Shown piece after piece: positions 34,032 through 45,694 of a stretch of 64,000 nucleotides of DNA; the stretch's first letter is position 1, and the number at the start of each line of letters is the position of its first letter. A model generated the notes under the pieces. That model made no database searches. It saw only the letters and a program-made list of their open reading frames with translations, and was not told the DNA's origin. Made by a program: the position numbers and the translations under genes. This stretch comes from Phoronis australis (lineage: Eukaryota; Phoronida; Phoronidae), in assembly GCA_002633005.1 (NCBI GenBank), contig NMRA01000048.1, positions 1,103,582 to 1,167,581 on the forward strand, read 5' to 3'.

Positions 34032-34326
34032 ATTTTTGTGCAAAATAAGTGGAGAAATACTGGAAACTCCTTCCCTCCCTCTAACTCACACATTTGTGCA
34101 AAATAAGTGGAGAAATACTGGAAACTCCTTCCCTCCTTCTAACTCACACATTTGTGCAAAATAAGTGGAGAAATACTGAAAACTCCTTCCCTCCCTCTAA
34201 CTCACACATTTGTGCAAAATAAGTGGAGAAATACTGGAAACTCCTTCCCTCCCTCTAACTCACACATTTGTGCAAAATAAGTGGAGAAATACTGGAAACT
34301 CCTTCTCTCCCTCTAACTCACACATT
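34032..34326. repeat. 58-bp minisatellite
   Basis: Five tandem units of 58 bp (TTTGTGCAAAATAAGTGGAG, AAATACTGGAAACTCCTTCC, CTCCCTCTAACTCACACA) differing at only single positions. Confidence 0.95.
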
Positions 34327-35129
34327 CACACATTTTTGTTATTTTAAGATTATTTGCTTCTGGTAATGACGTATGTCTATCTATTCACTCTCGGTCAATT
34401 ATTCTTGTGTAGTTAAAGAGGTTCATTATTTGACTAGGCACCACTGATCAACGTTTTCATGTTCTATAAACAGTGATAACATATTTGGATCAATTCTTTA
34501 CACTTCAGTAGTGTGGCAACTTTGTATCCGGAGTTTTGCTAGGTTTGATATTAGTTTCCATTCAGGTGTAGAACATTGTTTTGCATTATTTGCTTCAGAT
34601 GTTTCATCTTGTAAATAGTACGATACACTGGGAAGTACTGCAAACAACTGATGATAGCCTGTTATTTCTCTGGGGTTTGGTTTAAATCTCACCATGTTAA
34701 GTCTTGTTAATTATCATCCTCTGCCTTTCAGCTATGGACTTGGTACATATTAGGGAATATTGTGTGCTCAGAGGATTCATCTAGATCATCTCATTTGTCT
34801 GAAAATAACACAAAAAGTCTAAATATTTTAATAATTACGTTATAAGGTAGATTACAGTACAGTTAGGAGAATCGTGTTGCTGTGACACGTTAAAAAATGA
34901 ATGTGGACAAATTGAGAGCTGGAAGAGGTTCTTGGTTGGCTATCAGCATTGTTGGTATTTGTTATGTTGTTTTTTTCTTGCCACTTCTTAGACGGTACTC
35001 TCGGTTTTGTGGAAATTGTTGATCACTGTAATTTTCTGTGTAAGTGAGGCCAAAAAATAAGCGTAATTGGTTCTAGTCTGCTTTTGACATGTTTGGAAAC
35101 CTCATGCCTCGCAGCTGGCACCAGATGGC
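34327..35129. other. unassigned, intron-like sequence
   Basis: No gene, RNA or repeat recognised. Confidence 0.5.
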
Positions 35130-35180
35130 GCCGGGTATAAATAAGGATCCCGACCCATTTCAGCCATCTTCAAGTGAGGC
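35130..35180 (+). promoter_or_regulatory. TATA-box core promoter candidate
   Basis: GCGCCGGGTATAAATAAGG contains a consensus TATA box (TATAAATA, 35136-35143) in a locally GC-rich context that stands out from the AT-rich flanks. An initiator-like TTTCAGCC lies at the right distance (A at 35162, 26 bp from the first T of the TATA box). CTTCAA followed by GTGAGG (35169-35179) could be a very short leader with a splice donor. It lies 2.9 kb upstream of the candidate exon at 38119 on the same strand and could start a shorter TMCC transcript. All inferred from sequence pattern only. Confidence 0.35.
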
Positions 35181-35229
35181 TGGGGCGAATAGGATTATGA
35201 CACATTTTAGCTGACGTCAGGTGTTTTTT

Positions 35230-35608
35230 CTTTTTTGAAAATGTAGAACAACTCGAAATTATCGCATCAGCATGTCAATTTCCAAAAAAATAGACCAAGT
35301 CACAGTTACGTAAAAGTTTATACACTGTTTAGCAACAATGATGTGGCTTAATCACCTGTCGTGCTATTAATGTTTATTAATGACTTTGATGTCATTCATC
35401 CCAGCCTAGAAGCTTATTCTTTTTGAAAATATGGACAACTAAAAATATCGCATCAGCACGTCAACTGTCAAAAAAAACAGACCATGGCACGGTTACATAA
35501 AAGTTATTGACGTTAGATGACAATAATGACCTCTCCACATGTCATGCTGTTAATGTTTATTAATGAATTTGATTTCATGCAACCTTGCCCAGAATCAAGT
35601 ATGCTATT
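35230..35608. repeat. 188-bp tandem duplication, diverged
   Basis: Two copies offset by 188 bp (35230-35417 and 35418-35608). Shared blocks include TTTTTGAAAAT, TATCGCATCAGCA, GTTAATGTTTATTAATGA / CTATTAATGTTTATTAATGA and ACAATGATG / ACAATAATG. An old local duplication; no coding content seen. Confidence 0.75.
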
Positions 35609-35989
35609 TTTTGGCCTAAACAATGTGTGCAGACGCTAAGATTTAATGAATCTCCCATTAAACATCAAGTCTCACCATGTTGAGAACAAAATTGCAGTTT
35701 ACCCTCCAACCTGCGAATTCATTAATATGGTTCTGAATTGTACTTTGTGGTGTGTGTAATGGAGATTGCGAATTCTCACAGTCTGTTTGGGTGTAGTTTA
35801 GTGAACCCAGGAGCCTTCTAAAACAACCTGTTTATTGTACAACACCCCTGCTGTTCTGTTAACATGATGCTTTCATTTGCTGAGGGCAAGACCACTGTGT
35901 TCTGCTTCCAGTCAGATAAGATAATTGACCTTCTCAAGTAGTGGCCAGAGGTCAATGTGCTCAGGGTGTGAACATTTAGGATGTATTTC

Positions 35990-36080
35990 ATCTTGCATAA
36001 TTACAATTGAATTGAAACAGGTTCATCCTGATCATCTTGCATAATTACAATTGTACTGAAACAGGTTCATCCTGCAGGTG
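35990..36080. repeat. 43-bp direct duplication
   Basis: Two units containing ATCTTGCATAATTACAATTG and TGAAACAGGTTCATCCTG in direct tandem, with a single internal difference. Confidence 0.85.
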
Positions 36081-36189
36081 GCGATAGCAGTTTCACAGTT
36101 ATGACTGATACACTTGTCGAGTGATGACACAGCTCATTTGTTTGTAAATTGATTGTAGAATACCAGTAGAGCCATATTGTGATGGTAAA

Positions 36190-36322
36190 CACAAGTACCA
36201 TAGCTTACCATCAGAAAATATTTTGAAAAATTGTGAATATTCAAAACAAGGTTAGAAGACTTTGAAAAAAGTGTAATTTTGGGAATTATTTTTATCCAAA
36301 ATTGGTGAGATTTTACTGTAGT
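36190..36322. mobile_element. AAAATCTCACCAAT MITE, partial copy
   Basis: Right-hand portion of the short element family seen intact at 57890-58076: TTTTGAAAAATTGTGAATATTCAAAACAAGGTTAGAAGAC..., then ATTGGTGAGATTTTAC at its end (36300-36316). The left terminus is not recognised. Confidence 0.55.
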
Positions 36323-36419
36323 CGGAAAGGTAATGGGGAGTTTGCAATGGAGTTTGAATAGACCAGAACTTTGCTAGAGAGGCGTGCCTTTTAGGAAGAG
36401 TATTTCCAATTGATGTCTA

Positions 36420-36735
36420 GAGAACCAATGGACGGATTTCAATGAAAATAGACACTAAGGTATGTGACGGTAATACGCCGGCAACAATTTATTTTGGGGT
36501 GGATTCTACCACTGCTGTACCCCCTTGTAGCCATTTTTTCTCGACAAGGAGCTTTTTCAATACTTTTGGGAGGAGGTGTTTCTGGATGATTTCTAGATAA
36601 CCAATTGTTCAATTATTATGAAACTTGACATGGAGGTATGTGATGGTAATGTGCTGGCTTCAATTGATTTGTGGGCATATTTAACTACTGTAGACCCCTG
36701 TAGCGGCCATTCCATTTTAGAGATGATGGTGGCTA
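36420..36735. repeat. diverged tandem module, related style to 52000-53170
   Basis: Two imperfect modules: each has a block like CTAGAGAACCAATGGACGG / CTAGATAACCAATTGTTC, then ATGAAA, then GAGGTATGTGATGGTAATG / AAGGTATGTGACGGTAATA, then CTACTGTAGACCCCTGTAGC / CACTGCTGTACCCCCTTGTA. Similar wording (ACTACTGT, GCCAT, TGAAA...TGGCA) recurs at 52000-53170. Non-coding interspersed repeat of unknown type. Confidence 0.5.
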
Positions 36736-37241
36736 ACAGTTTTGCAGCTCTTCCTTGTGATTGCTTTGCTGTCTCTTTGTACCTTACATGAAGTTGATAA
36801 GCACAACTAGGAACATCCTGTTAGCAGTTTACTTATTATCAATGTTTTGCATTAGTTCTTGTTATGTGAATTGAGATAGGACGTCTGTTCAGAGGGCTGA
36901 TGGGAAGGGGTCGGCTGATTGACTGAGAATGGCAGGGGGCATTTTCCCTGGTGCCCTATAGCTTTTACAGTCTCTGTGTTAAGTCAAATCATTTTAGTTA
37001 TTCTTATTTTAAGAATTCCCCTGTTGTGTATTTGCATTGATCACAACAGCTGTTTTTATTAAAACATTTCTAATGAGTCTTGCCTTGCAGTAAATCGTTC
37101 TCATAAACACAATAGATGGGGCTGCTGTCATGGTACTGATTATTTTCATTGGTCACTGTACTGGTTGTCTTGTTTAATTTTTTTCACATGTAAACCCAAA
37201 ATTATATAAACAAGTAAGAAGAAGGAAATTACCAGTGTTGA

Positions 37242-37412
37242 GTTATTGCACATGTCTAATCATCATGGGAGTTGATAATTTGACTCTCACAAATCTTGTG
37301 TTATTGCACATGTCTAATCATCATGGGAGTTGATAATTTGACTCTCACAAATCTTGTGTTATTGCACATGCCTAATCATCCTGGGAGTTGATAATTTGAC
37401 TCTCACATCTTG
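37242..37412. repeat. 58-bp minisatellite, three units
   Basis: Three units of 58 bp (GTTATTGCACATGTCTAATC onward). The first two are almost identical; the third has a shortened end. Confidence 0.95.
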
Positions 37413-38118
37413 TAGATTGTTAAACCAGTTTTCTGTCTCATTAAGACGGTAGAAAGTGTAAATGGTGCTTGATGACAGACATTGACAAGTTTTTGCTCAT
37501 TAGGCAACTGTTAATACATGAAGGTATGTCTCACATTTCTTATCTTCAACTGATTAGAGGTGACGGAGGATGTGACTGAAGAAACGATCTTGAAAAAAAT
37601 CTGGAGGTGGTTTTCTGACATATCTTAGGGAGGGGCATAGCTAGATGTTTTCATGGGTTCACACTGAAACCTGAGTAGGGGGCCCGTAAGTTGCTACATG
37701 CTCTTGAGGTGCTGTTGAGCAATTTGTGTAGTGAAGACTAGTATGGTGAATGAAATAGAGATTTGTTCATACCATGTTGAAATACAGCTGTTTCTTGTGC
37801 CCATGTGCAAAGTCGCACATATGATAGCAACATCACTACTTGAGCGTGATGAACTAGTAGAATTTTATTTTCTCAAATTTTTCAAAGAAAATAAACAGGT
37901 GGTGAGCTTTTTGAAAATTGTAAAAGTACTATTTTCCAATAATTTTATGCAAAATAAATAATTATTGTAATATCAGAATAAATTTTCTTAATGATTTTTA
38001 TATGGTGAAATTTGACTGCAATAAAATTCCGCTAACATTGTTCGGTAAATTAAGGCGAAAAATTCCATTCTAACCAAGTGATACTACACATCTTACTAAG
38101 ACTGGGTTATGTTTTCAG
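37413..38118. other. unassigned, probably intron
   Basis: AT-rich; no coding sequence supported. It ends in the acceptor GTTATGTTTTCAG used by the candidate exon that follows. Confidence 0.5.
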
Positions 38119-38275
38119 AGTTCTCCGACTGTAGCGTACAGCGGTATGTCCAGCGGTGTAATTCAAACAAAGAGTGGTTCTCCGATGGTAACTACAGCCC
38201 CTCATTACAGAGTTGTCGCTGGCGAGGACCGTCACCCATAGGCATAAACCTGCGCTTACTTAACCGCCCCAACAT
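38119..38275 (+). CDS. candidate upstream exon of the TMCC-family gene
   Basis: 157-bp block between acceptor TATGTTTTCAG and the consensus donor GTAAGT. The stretch is more GC-rich than its flanks. One frame is open throughout (from FSDCSVQRYVQRC to LRLLNRPN) and ends with AT, which joins the first base G of the next TMCC exon at 58592 as ATG. Two readings are possible. Either the exon is coding and continues the frame from the candidate first exon at 12612 (phases fit), or it is 5' leader of a shorter isoform and the start codon is split by the intron. A second frame starts at a Met (38138) and closes after 35 codons; it would then be an upstream ORF. The peptide itself is not recognised. 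Confidence 0.45.
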
Positions 38276-40161
38276 GTAAGTTCATTGGCCATTTATTGTT
38301 GTTATTGTATGTTATCCTAAAAGTTAGGGACATATTTTACTAAAATTTCCGTTTTGTTGTTAAAAGGTTTTTTTGAGTGTTTCGTTTTAAAATTTGGGGA
38401 AAAATATTAAACTTGATGTTTTGTATTTTTTCCACATTGCTAAAAAGTGTTCAAAATGTTGTTTATTTACAGCTGTACCATGTAAATGATGGTTACAATG
38501 AAGTGAATCTTTCTTAAAATTTTTTGTTGAGAAATTTGACAAAATAGAATTTCATTTTTCTGCCATTTTGTGTCCAGAAACTGAAGAGTTATTACTGTAC
38601 ATTTAACATGGCAGGTCTTGAAATGACAGTTTTTCATTTGTTCAAGTGGTTTGTGTTTTGTTGTCTGTTCTGTAGTGAATTATTTTCACATCAGAAACTA
38701 ATCATAGGCAGGTTGACTTGAGGTTAGTTTACTAGTTGAGACTAGCAAGATCACATGTTCTGATTGGCAGTACGTTGCTGCACTGTGAAAGGCTCGTGTG
38801 TATCCCTATTGAACATTCTGTAGCCAAGTGCTGCTTGTAAGTGGGATAACTTTTGAATCTGCAAATAACCAATCAAAATTCTCGAAGCAGATGAGTGACG
38901 TCCTTGGCTGTGCGCCATAGACACAAGAAACTAGTGAAAATGCAAGATCACGCATGTGTCTGCAAGATATCACCATGTATGAGAAATGAAGCACGTTATC
39001 ACATTTCTTCTCATGAGTGTCCTGTGCCACATTTGAATGGAATATCTGCGTGAAACTCTGCTGATGTGCAATAAAGGTTCACATCCAGCCTGCTTGTATA
39101 CATCCCCTCTTATGTCTTGGTATTCTTTATCATAATAATCCGAGTTCTGTCTCCCTTTCCAGTAATTTCATGCCTGTCACACTGTCCCAGTGGATGCTAT
39201 GAATAACTGAATATGCTTAAATATGAAACACGACACCATCCAGAAAGCTTGTCTCATGTATTCTTGTGTTAATTCACATGATGTTTTGGCAACAATGCCT
39301 AGTAACATTGAATAGATGCGAAACAGCTTTTCAATCTAGTTTGCATTATTGACAATAGATAGCGCCAATGTGTGAATATGAGCATCAGGCAAGGTCAAGG
39401 TCATGAATGGATTGTGGTAATGCAGTTGCCTCTTATATGTTTTGGAAATTTGAACACAATCTGAGAAGCACACGCCTAGTTTTAACAAAAACTCCAGAAA
39501 GTCCATTTGCTTGGAAATGCCAATTTAATGCAAGACCGTTGTTTTATCAGAAATAATATATCTAGTTTATGTCTGCATTGACCTCAATGGCAAGGTGGTG
39601 GTTTTTATTTATAGGTATGTCACCTCTAGGAACCAATATTTGTTGCCAGGTCACCTTCAGTAATAATGGTGAATATCTAACAACATCCTCTATACAGGAC
39701 ATGCAGATATTCAAGCTATTTTGATCACTTAGTAGAAGTTCATTTCTTGCACATGCCATGAGCTGTGGCTAATTGATTAAACATGGAGGTTTCATTTTTT
39801 ACTATGGCAAGCACTTTGATGTAAACTAGTTGTCGTGGCTACATAATGTAATTATGGTCTAGAAAATGACGTTAGTAATAATATATTGAATCAAATGAAA
39901 TCAACTCTCTGCATAAGAAGCAAATTCTGAAGTAATCTTAATCAGATTCTGAAGTAATCTTAATCAAATTCTCATTTATTGTAGCCACAAATAATTGCAG
40001 GATACGTTTATTTTAGCAAAAACATTTAAAAACAGGATTTTGTTTTTCACGGTACGTCCATCACCGCTTGTAGGCTCTCAACATCATCTTCTCAGCTTTG
40101 ATCTTAGCCATAAGCAGCCTTCGCCACTGAATGCATGACGTATCTAAAACACCATTTATAG
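38276..40161. other. probably intron
   Basis: No exon supported. About 38470-38600 shares a diverged interspersed repeat with 41815-41960 (GTAAATGATGGT, GAGAAATTTGACAAAATAGAATTTCA / GAGAAATTTAACAAAATAGAATTTCA). Confidence 0.5.
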
Positions 40162-40391
40162 GAAATTCTCACCAATTTCAGAAAAAGTTAATTGCCAAAA
40201 ATTGTACGTTTTTCATTTCTCAAGTACTTCCAAGGTTGTTGTGAATGCCCACTATGTTTCAAAGTATTGTATGTTGAGAGCTATGTTACAGAACTTGGAT
40301 ATGGCGAAGCATCAGTTTGGTACTGTGTATCACCTATGAAAAAGCGAGAAAATAGAATTTCCATATTGTGTCCTAAATTGGTGAGATTTTG
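40162..40391. mobile_element. AAAATCTCACCAAT MITE, complete copy
   Basis: Starts AAATTCTCACCAATTT and ends AAATTGGTGAGATTTT, inverted ends of 16 bp with one mismatch. The interior (CAAGTACTTCCAAGGTTGTTGTGAATGCCCAC and onward) matches the interior of 57890-58076 (TAGGACTTCCAACATTGTTGTGAATGTCCAC). Non-coding, about 230 bp. Confidence 0.75.
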
Positions 40392-40797
40392 CCATACCAT
40401 ACCATACCATGTATTGATAAGTATAGTACAATACACGCCAAAGTTAATCAAGTAACCCCTGTCATGATGAGGACTGCGCACTTGAAGAGGAATTCCCTGT
40501 CAAAATGGTGATGTCCAAGTGGAATTTACTCTCGAAGTACCTAGAGTGATCGTCATGACAACTGTTGTATGAGGGGTCATTGCCCATCATGACGGGGGGG
40601 GGACAACATTTTGTCTGATTACGTTTGGTGTGTGCAGTAACCAAAGTGACGACATCCTTACTGAAATCATTCTTTACTTAAAACGAAACAAATTGTTTTG
40701 TCTTTTAATTGAAAAATCTTCATATTAGCTGTTGGAAGTGCCAGGCAGATATTAGATGTAGTCCTTCTCACTCATATTGTCTGACTGTTGTATAACT
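40392..40797. other. unassigned, probably intron
   Basis: Contains GTCATGATG-rich segments that pair imperfectly (40458-40500 with 40550-40600), otherwise nothing recognised. Confidence 0.4.
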
Positions 40798-40999
40798 GTG
40801 GTTGCCTTCTCAATATTAACCAGTGGTTGCCTTCTCAATATTAACCAGTGGTTGCCTTCTCAATATTAGCCAGTGGTTGCCTTCTCAATATTAGCCAGTG
40901 GTTGCCTTCTCAATATTAGCCAGTGGTTGCCTTCTCAATATTAGCCAGTGGTTGCCTTCTCAATATTAGCCAGTGGTTGCCTTCTCAATATTAGCCAGT
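40798..40999. repeat. 25-bp minisatellite
   Basis: Eight tandem units of 25 bp (GTGGTTGCCTTCTCAATATT plus AGCCA), almost invariant; the first two end AACCA. Confidence 0.95.
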
Positions 41000-41156
41000 A
41001 TCTTAAGTCAATATTACACCACTGTTACACAAACTGCTCATTTGGTGTGGATATTCTGAATGATTATTGTTTATTTATGTCAAGGATTACAACATCAGAT
41101 AAATTGTAAAGTTGTGTTCAAGAAAGGGTTTCCACCATTGCCTACATGCTCTTTAT

Positions 41157-41526
41157 GACTGAAATGAATTGTGCTGAAGGGTGTTGTGGTTAAACACCAA
41201 GTTATCATATAGTTTATGACTGAAATGAATTTTGCTGAAGGGTATTGTGGTTAAACACCAAGTTATCATATAGTTTATGACTGAAATGAATTGTGCTGAG
41301 TGGTATTGTGATTAAACACCAAGTTATCATATAGTTTATGACTGGAATGAATTGTACTGAAGGGTATTGTGGTTAAACACCAAGTTATCATATAGTTTAT
41401 GACTGGAATGAATTGTGCTGAAGGGTATTGTGATTAAACACCAAGTTATCATATAGTTTATGACTGGAATGAATTGTGCTGAAGGGTATTGTGATTAAAC
41501 ACCAAGTTATCATATAGTTTATGACT
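41157..41526. repeat. 61-bp minisatellite
   Basis: Six tandem units of 61 bp (GACTGAAATGAATTGTGCTG, AAGGGTATTGTGGTTAAACA, CCAAGTTATCATATAGTTTAT) with a handful of substitutions. Confidence 0.95.
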
Positions 41527-41814
41527 GATTTCTGAGTTTCTTCCCAATGCTTCCTAACGACATCCCTTTTTATCTATGTCCCAGTGAGGTGGTAGAAAAC
41601 TAGGGCTACTACCATACTCCCTCTGTAGTGAACAGTTGCCCCAGCCACAGTGTAGGTTTCTGCAGTCATGAGAAGTTGGGGCACAAGGGGCGAGTGGCCG
41701 AAAAAATAACTAATACTACTTCCACGTGACGTCCTTGGTGTGATAATTTTCCTCTTATTTTGCACAAAAATGGTTGGTAAAATTGCAATTTTACATTTTT
41801 CAATGACTAATTAC

Positions 41815-41960
41815 CCATTTGTAAATGATGGTAACCATAGAAATGTTGTTTTGTGACATCTACACGTTGCAAACCATGCTTGTAATAGACTAAAATGTCA
41901 CTAATCTTTACTTTTGTGGAGAAATTTAACAAAATAGAATTTCACTTTTGGACCATATTT
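41815..41960. repeat. interspersed repeat shared with 38470-38600
   Basis: Diverged similarity: TGTAAATGATGGT, then GAGAAATTTAACAAAATAGAATTTCA. An old element with undefined borders. Confidence 0.45.
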
Positions 41961-42760
41961 TATGCAATTTGAAGAAACAGTGGAAAAGAGAAAGTTTATC
42001 TAAACATTTGCGCAGCGTAGTTCATGTGGTCCTTTCTTACTGTGACAAAAGTGTGATACTTTCTACTTTGCTGGACACTGGTGGCAGATTTATCTTTCAG
42101 ACTATCTACTGATCAGGGACAAGTCCCAGGACCCTTACAACTGTGAATTGATCACTGATCCAATCATGTAATTATGAACTGCGCAATTGCTTTTTAACAA
42201 TCTAATTAATTTTTTTACACGACTTCTATGTGGTCTAATATCTAATGTGAATAAATTCATAGAATTCCTTGCAAACCAAGTAATGTTCCTCATGAGTCAG
42301 TCAGGAAGTTCTTACGAATTGATCTCAATTTGGCCCTGTTTAAATATTGTAATATTTACATTTTACAATATGTCAATAAAGTTTTATCATTCCTTATCGA
42401 GGTGTGGTTAAATTAATCTGTTAGTTTTCCCTGTAAAGATATTCCTTAAGTGGTGAAAAACACAGACCAGTTTCTGACATGACTAACTTTATCGAGAAAT
42501 GCTCATTGTTCGTAGAACAACACTATTATCTTGGAATGGTTTCTAAGAAGCACCTGCCCAGCACCTAACATGCTTCCCCTTTGTTTTCAACTTGGTAAAG
42601 CTGATGTCTTACCGTAATACCAAATTTCTGTCGTTATTCTTAAGTCATTTTCCATGAAACAGACCCCAAGTCAAACTGTCAATATTTAAAGTTTCTAGAC
42701 TCGAGTTTGGCGAATAGGAGGATTAAAATTCAAATCAAAACAAATTTTTTCTATATTGCA

Positions 42761-43780
42761 GTAAAATCTCCACCAATTTAGGATGCAATATTGTCGAGAG
42801 ATGTAACAACCAATATTGTGGACAGATGTAACAACCAATATTGTGGACAGATGTAACAACCAATATTGTGGACAGATGTAACAACCAATATTGTGGACAG
42901 ATGTAACAACCAATATTGTGGACAGATGTAACAACCAATATTGTGGACAGATGTAACAACCAATATTGTGGACAGATGTAACAACCAATATTGTGGACAG
43001 ATGTAACAACCAATATTGTGGACAGATGTAACAACCAATATTGTGGACAGATGTAACAACCAATATTGTGGACAGATGTAACAACCAATATTGTGGACAG
43101 ATGTAACAACCAATATTGTGGACAGATGTAACAACCAATATTGTGGACAGATGTAACAACCAATATTGTGGACAGATGTAACAACCAATATTGTGGACAG
43201 ATGTAACAACCAATATTGTGGACAGATGTAACAACCAATATTGTGGACAGATGTAACAACCAATATTGTGGACAGATGTAACAACCAATATTGTGGACAG
43301 ATGTAACAACCAATATTGTGGACAGATGTAACAACCAATATTGTGGACAGATGTAACAACCAATATTGTGGACAGATGTAACAACCAATATTGTGGACAG
43401 ATGTAACAACCAATATTGTGGACAGATGTAACAACCAATATTGTGGACAGATGTAACAACCAATATTGTGGACAGATGTAACAACCAATATTGTGGACAG
43501 ATGTAACAACCAATATTGTGGACAGATGTAACAACCAATATTGTGGACAGATGTAACAACCAATATTGTGGACAGATGTAACAACCAATATTGTGGACAG
43601 ATGTAACAACCAATATTGTGGACAGATGTAACAACCAATTAATGCTTTTTGTGATCCAAGCCACCATGAAACAATGCTTCAAAACTTTGTGGGTATTAAC
43701 CACAGGCTTGGAAGATGTTGCAAAATGAGAAAAGGACATTTTGATAATTACTTTTGTCCAATATTGGTGAGATTTTACCG
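42761..43780. mobile_element. AAAATCTCACCAAT MITE swollen by an internal satellite
   Basis: Left end GTAAAATCTCCACCAAT (42761) and right end ATTGGTGAGATTTTAC (43780) are inverted repeats with one extra base. The right interior (GGCTTGGAAGATGTTGC, AAAAGGACATTTTGATAATTA) matches the reverse complement of 57890-58076. Between them lies the 25-bp array at 42805-43639. Without the array the element would be about 180 bp, the size of its relatives. Confidence 0.75.
42805..43639. repeat. homogeneous 25-bp minisatellite, 33 units
   Basis: Thirty-three identical 25-bp units (AACAACCAATATTGTGGACA plus GATGT) and a partial one, preceded by one diverged unit (CAATATTGTCGAGAGATGT). No substitution is visible across the array. 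The minus strand is open in all three frames for about 290-330 codons because the unit has no stop and 25 is not a multiple of 3; these frames encode the same repeated 25 residues and are not evidence of a gene. Confidence 0.98.
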
Positions 43781-45595
43781 CACACTATTCTGGTGAAAGC
43801 TTTCATTTCTGGTTGCCAGATCACAAAATTGTACAATTCCTATTATTGCATCAAATCCTATCTACATTTTTCTTACCTTACATTGTTGCTGTGTATGCTG
43901 CATGGCGCAGATTTGGGAGGTTGCTGGCTGGCCTCAGTACAAAAAACTGCATTAGCATGTCGTTTTTAGGGCACATGTGGACATTTTGAAAATTGTGATC
44001 GGAACCCCCCTCCCCCTTACAACATCTTAGATTGCCCAGTCTACGGGATCAGACTTACAGGATCATAAGATAAGTACTAAAACAATGTATTATGTTCTTA
44101 CTTATTTGGGAAAACTTAAGTGATGCTCTTCATGGATGGGAATATCGTTTGTTTTACTGCATAACAATAACCTTAAAATATAACTGCGTAGCAATATGCA
44201 AAGTAACTGTTTTGCTGTTAACAATTATTACAGATGTTACATAATGTATATGGTGTCTGTTGTTACTGTTTCTTAATTCAAAGGTGTTAATTAGTTATTA
44301 GCTGGCTAGCCTAATTGTATGATAATTGTAACAAAGCTGTTGAGTTGTTGGACTAGTTTCAAACTGATGAGCATCCATTTTTAGTTGCCTGAAGTCATTC
44401 AAAAAGGTCCATGAGGTTGCGTATTTAAGAGTCAGTTTTTAAATGTTTCTCAACAGAATCTGATGGCTTCCAGTAGTTCATTTTCACTTGAGATGAAGAT
44501 GTTCTTTTGTTTTCTCATACATTATGCGGTTGCAGTCAGTTGCAGCACATATTTCAGTAAATTAAAACTGAGCTGAAGACAGTGTATTGACCTGACTCAG
44601 TGTAGGAGACAACACTCCTTGCTATGACCTTGTGAACAGGAGACAGTCACTCAACCCACCAGTCTAATGTCATTGCCTTTCAGTATGTCTAAATTGTGAT
44701 AAGTTTCAGCTGTACTGATGGGTGTTACACCCATATGCCTAATATTTATGTGAGCAGAAGTAGAATTTTATATGAGCAGTACAATTATGCAATACATCTT
44801 AAATGGTGCTTAGAAATAAAGTTTATTACTTAAAATCGGAGCAAGCAGCTTGGGTTGGGTTTACATCACAATGCCTGGTAAGGCTGGGGAATGTTCTCAT
44901 ACTTTTTGGGTATTTTAAAAATCAAATACTTGCAAAAATTACATATATTTGTGGGAAACAACCAGCAGGTTCAATGACAGTAAAAGCCTTCATCATTTCT
45001 TTCTCAATACAGTTACTATATTCCTACGTAAGTGATGAAACACAGATTTTGTGAACTAATGTTTTGCATGTCCGCATTGGGTGGCTTAGCATGACATAAA
45101 ATGCTGTAATTTGAGTGTTATTTCATCCAAAACTAGTTGCTAAATCTTCCTTTTTTGAAATTGAGGCATACTTGATGCTGGTGATTTTTGTTTTTATATT
45201 GTCTGAAATTACGAACACTCCACGGTCTTCCTAATGGGGTCTGAAAATAGAAGTGGAAGTTAGTAAAAAATACATAATTTCGGGCATGGGTAAAATTCTT
45301 GTCTTTCACGTAATTCTTGAATTTGGGACAGTCAATAATGTGAATTTTTGATATTTTTTAGAATGTTTTGGTCTTTAGCAAAGTGCTTGTTTCTTTGCTG
45401 TCTCAAATTCGAGAATTTTTACTGTACCTTCCTTGACTACTGACGTGAATTATTAATGGAAACTGGTTTATTTTCACATTAGCATGACCTCATAAATTGA
45501 AGTTATCCTGGTAGTGAACATTAATTCCTCCTTTATCTCCATGGGAACCAGTCCATGGTAGTGAATACTTAGTCCTCCTTTTTCTCCCCTTGCAG
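43781..45595. other. unassigned, probably intron
   Basis: No gene or repeat recognised except a short local duplication just before 45595 (GGTAGTGAACATTAATTCCTCC and GGTAGTGAATACTTAGTCCTCC). Confidence 0.5.
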
Positions 45596-45694
45596 CTTGT
45601 CTCACCCATGTCTTCATACATGTATGCCTGTGCCATGGCCCAGTCAACCCAGACAGAATGGTCAATATTTAATCCTGTTATGCAAATGCTCCAG
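45596..45694 (+). CDS. candidate cassette exon (weak)
   Basis: 99 bp between an excellent acceptor (TTTTTCTCCCCTTGCAG) and donor CAG/GTTAGT. Two of the three frames are open, including the one that would link the 38119 and 58592 exons (AT+C ... AG+G), and the length is a multiple of three, so inclusion would not break the TMCC frame. The residues are not recognised (LVSPMSSYMYACAMAQ in one frame). Such a configuration also arises by chance in introns of this length. Confidence 0.2.

Noticed and set aside
42695-43739. Three long overlapping minus-strand frames of about 290-330 codons
   Set aside because: They arise from a stop-free 25-bp repeat read in three frames; all encode the same cycling 25 residues and there is no start context, splice site or unique sequence to support a protein.
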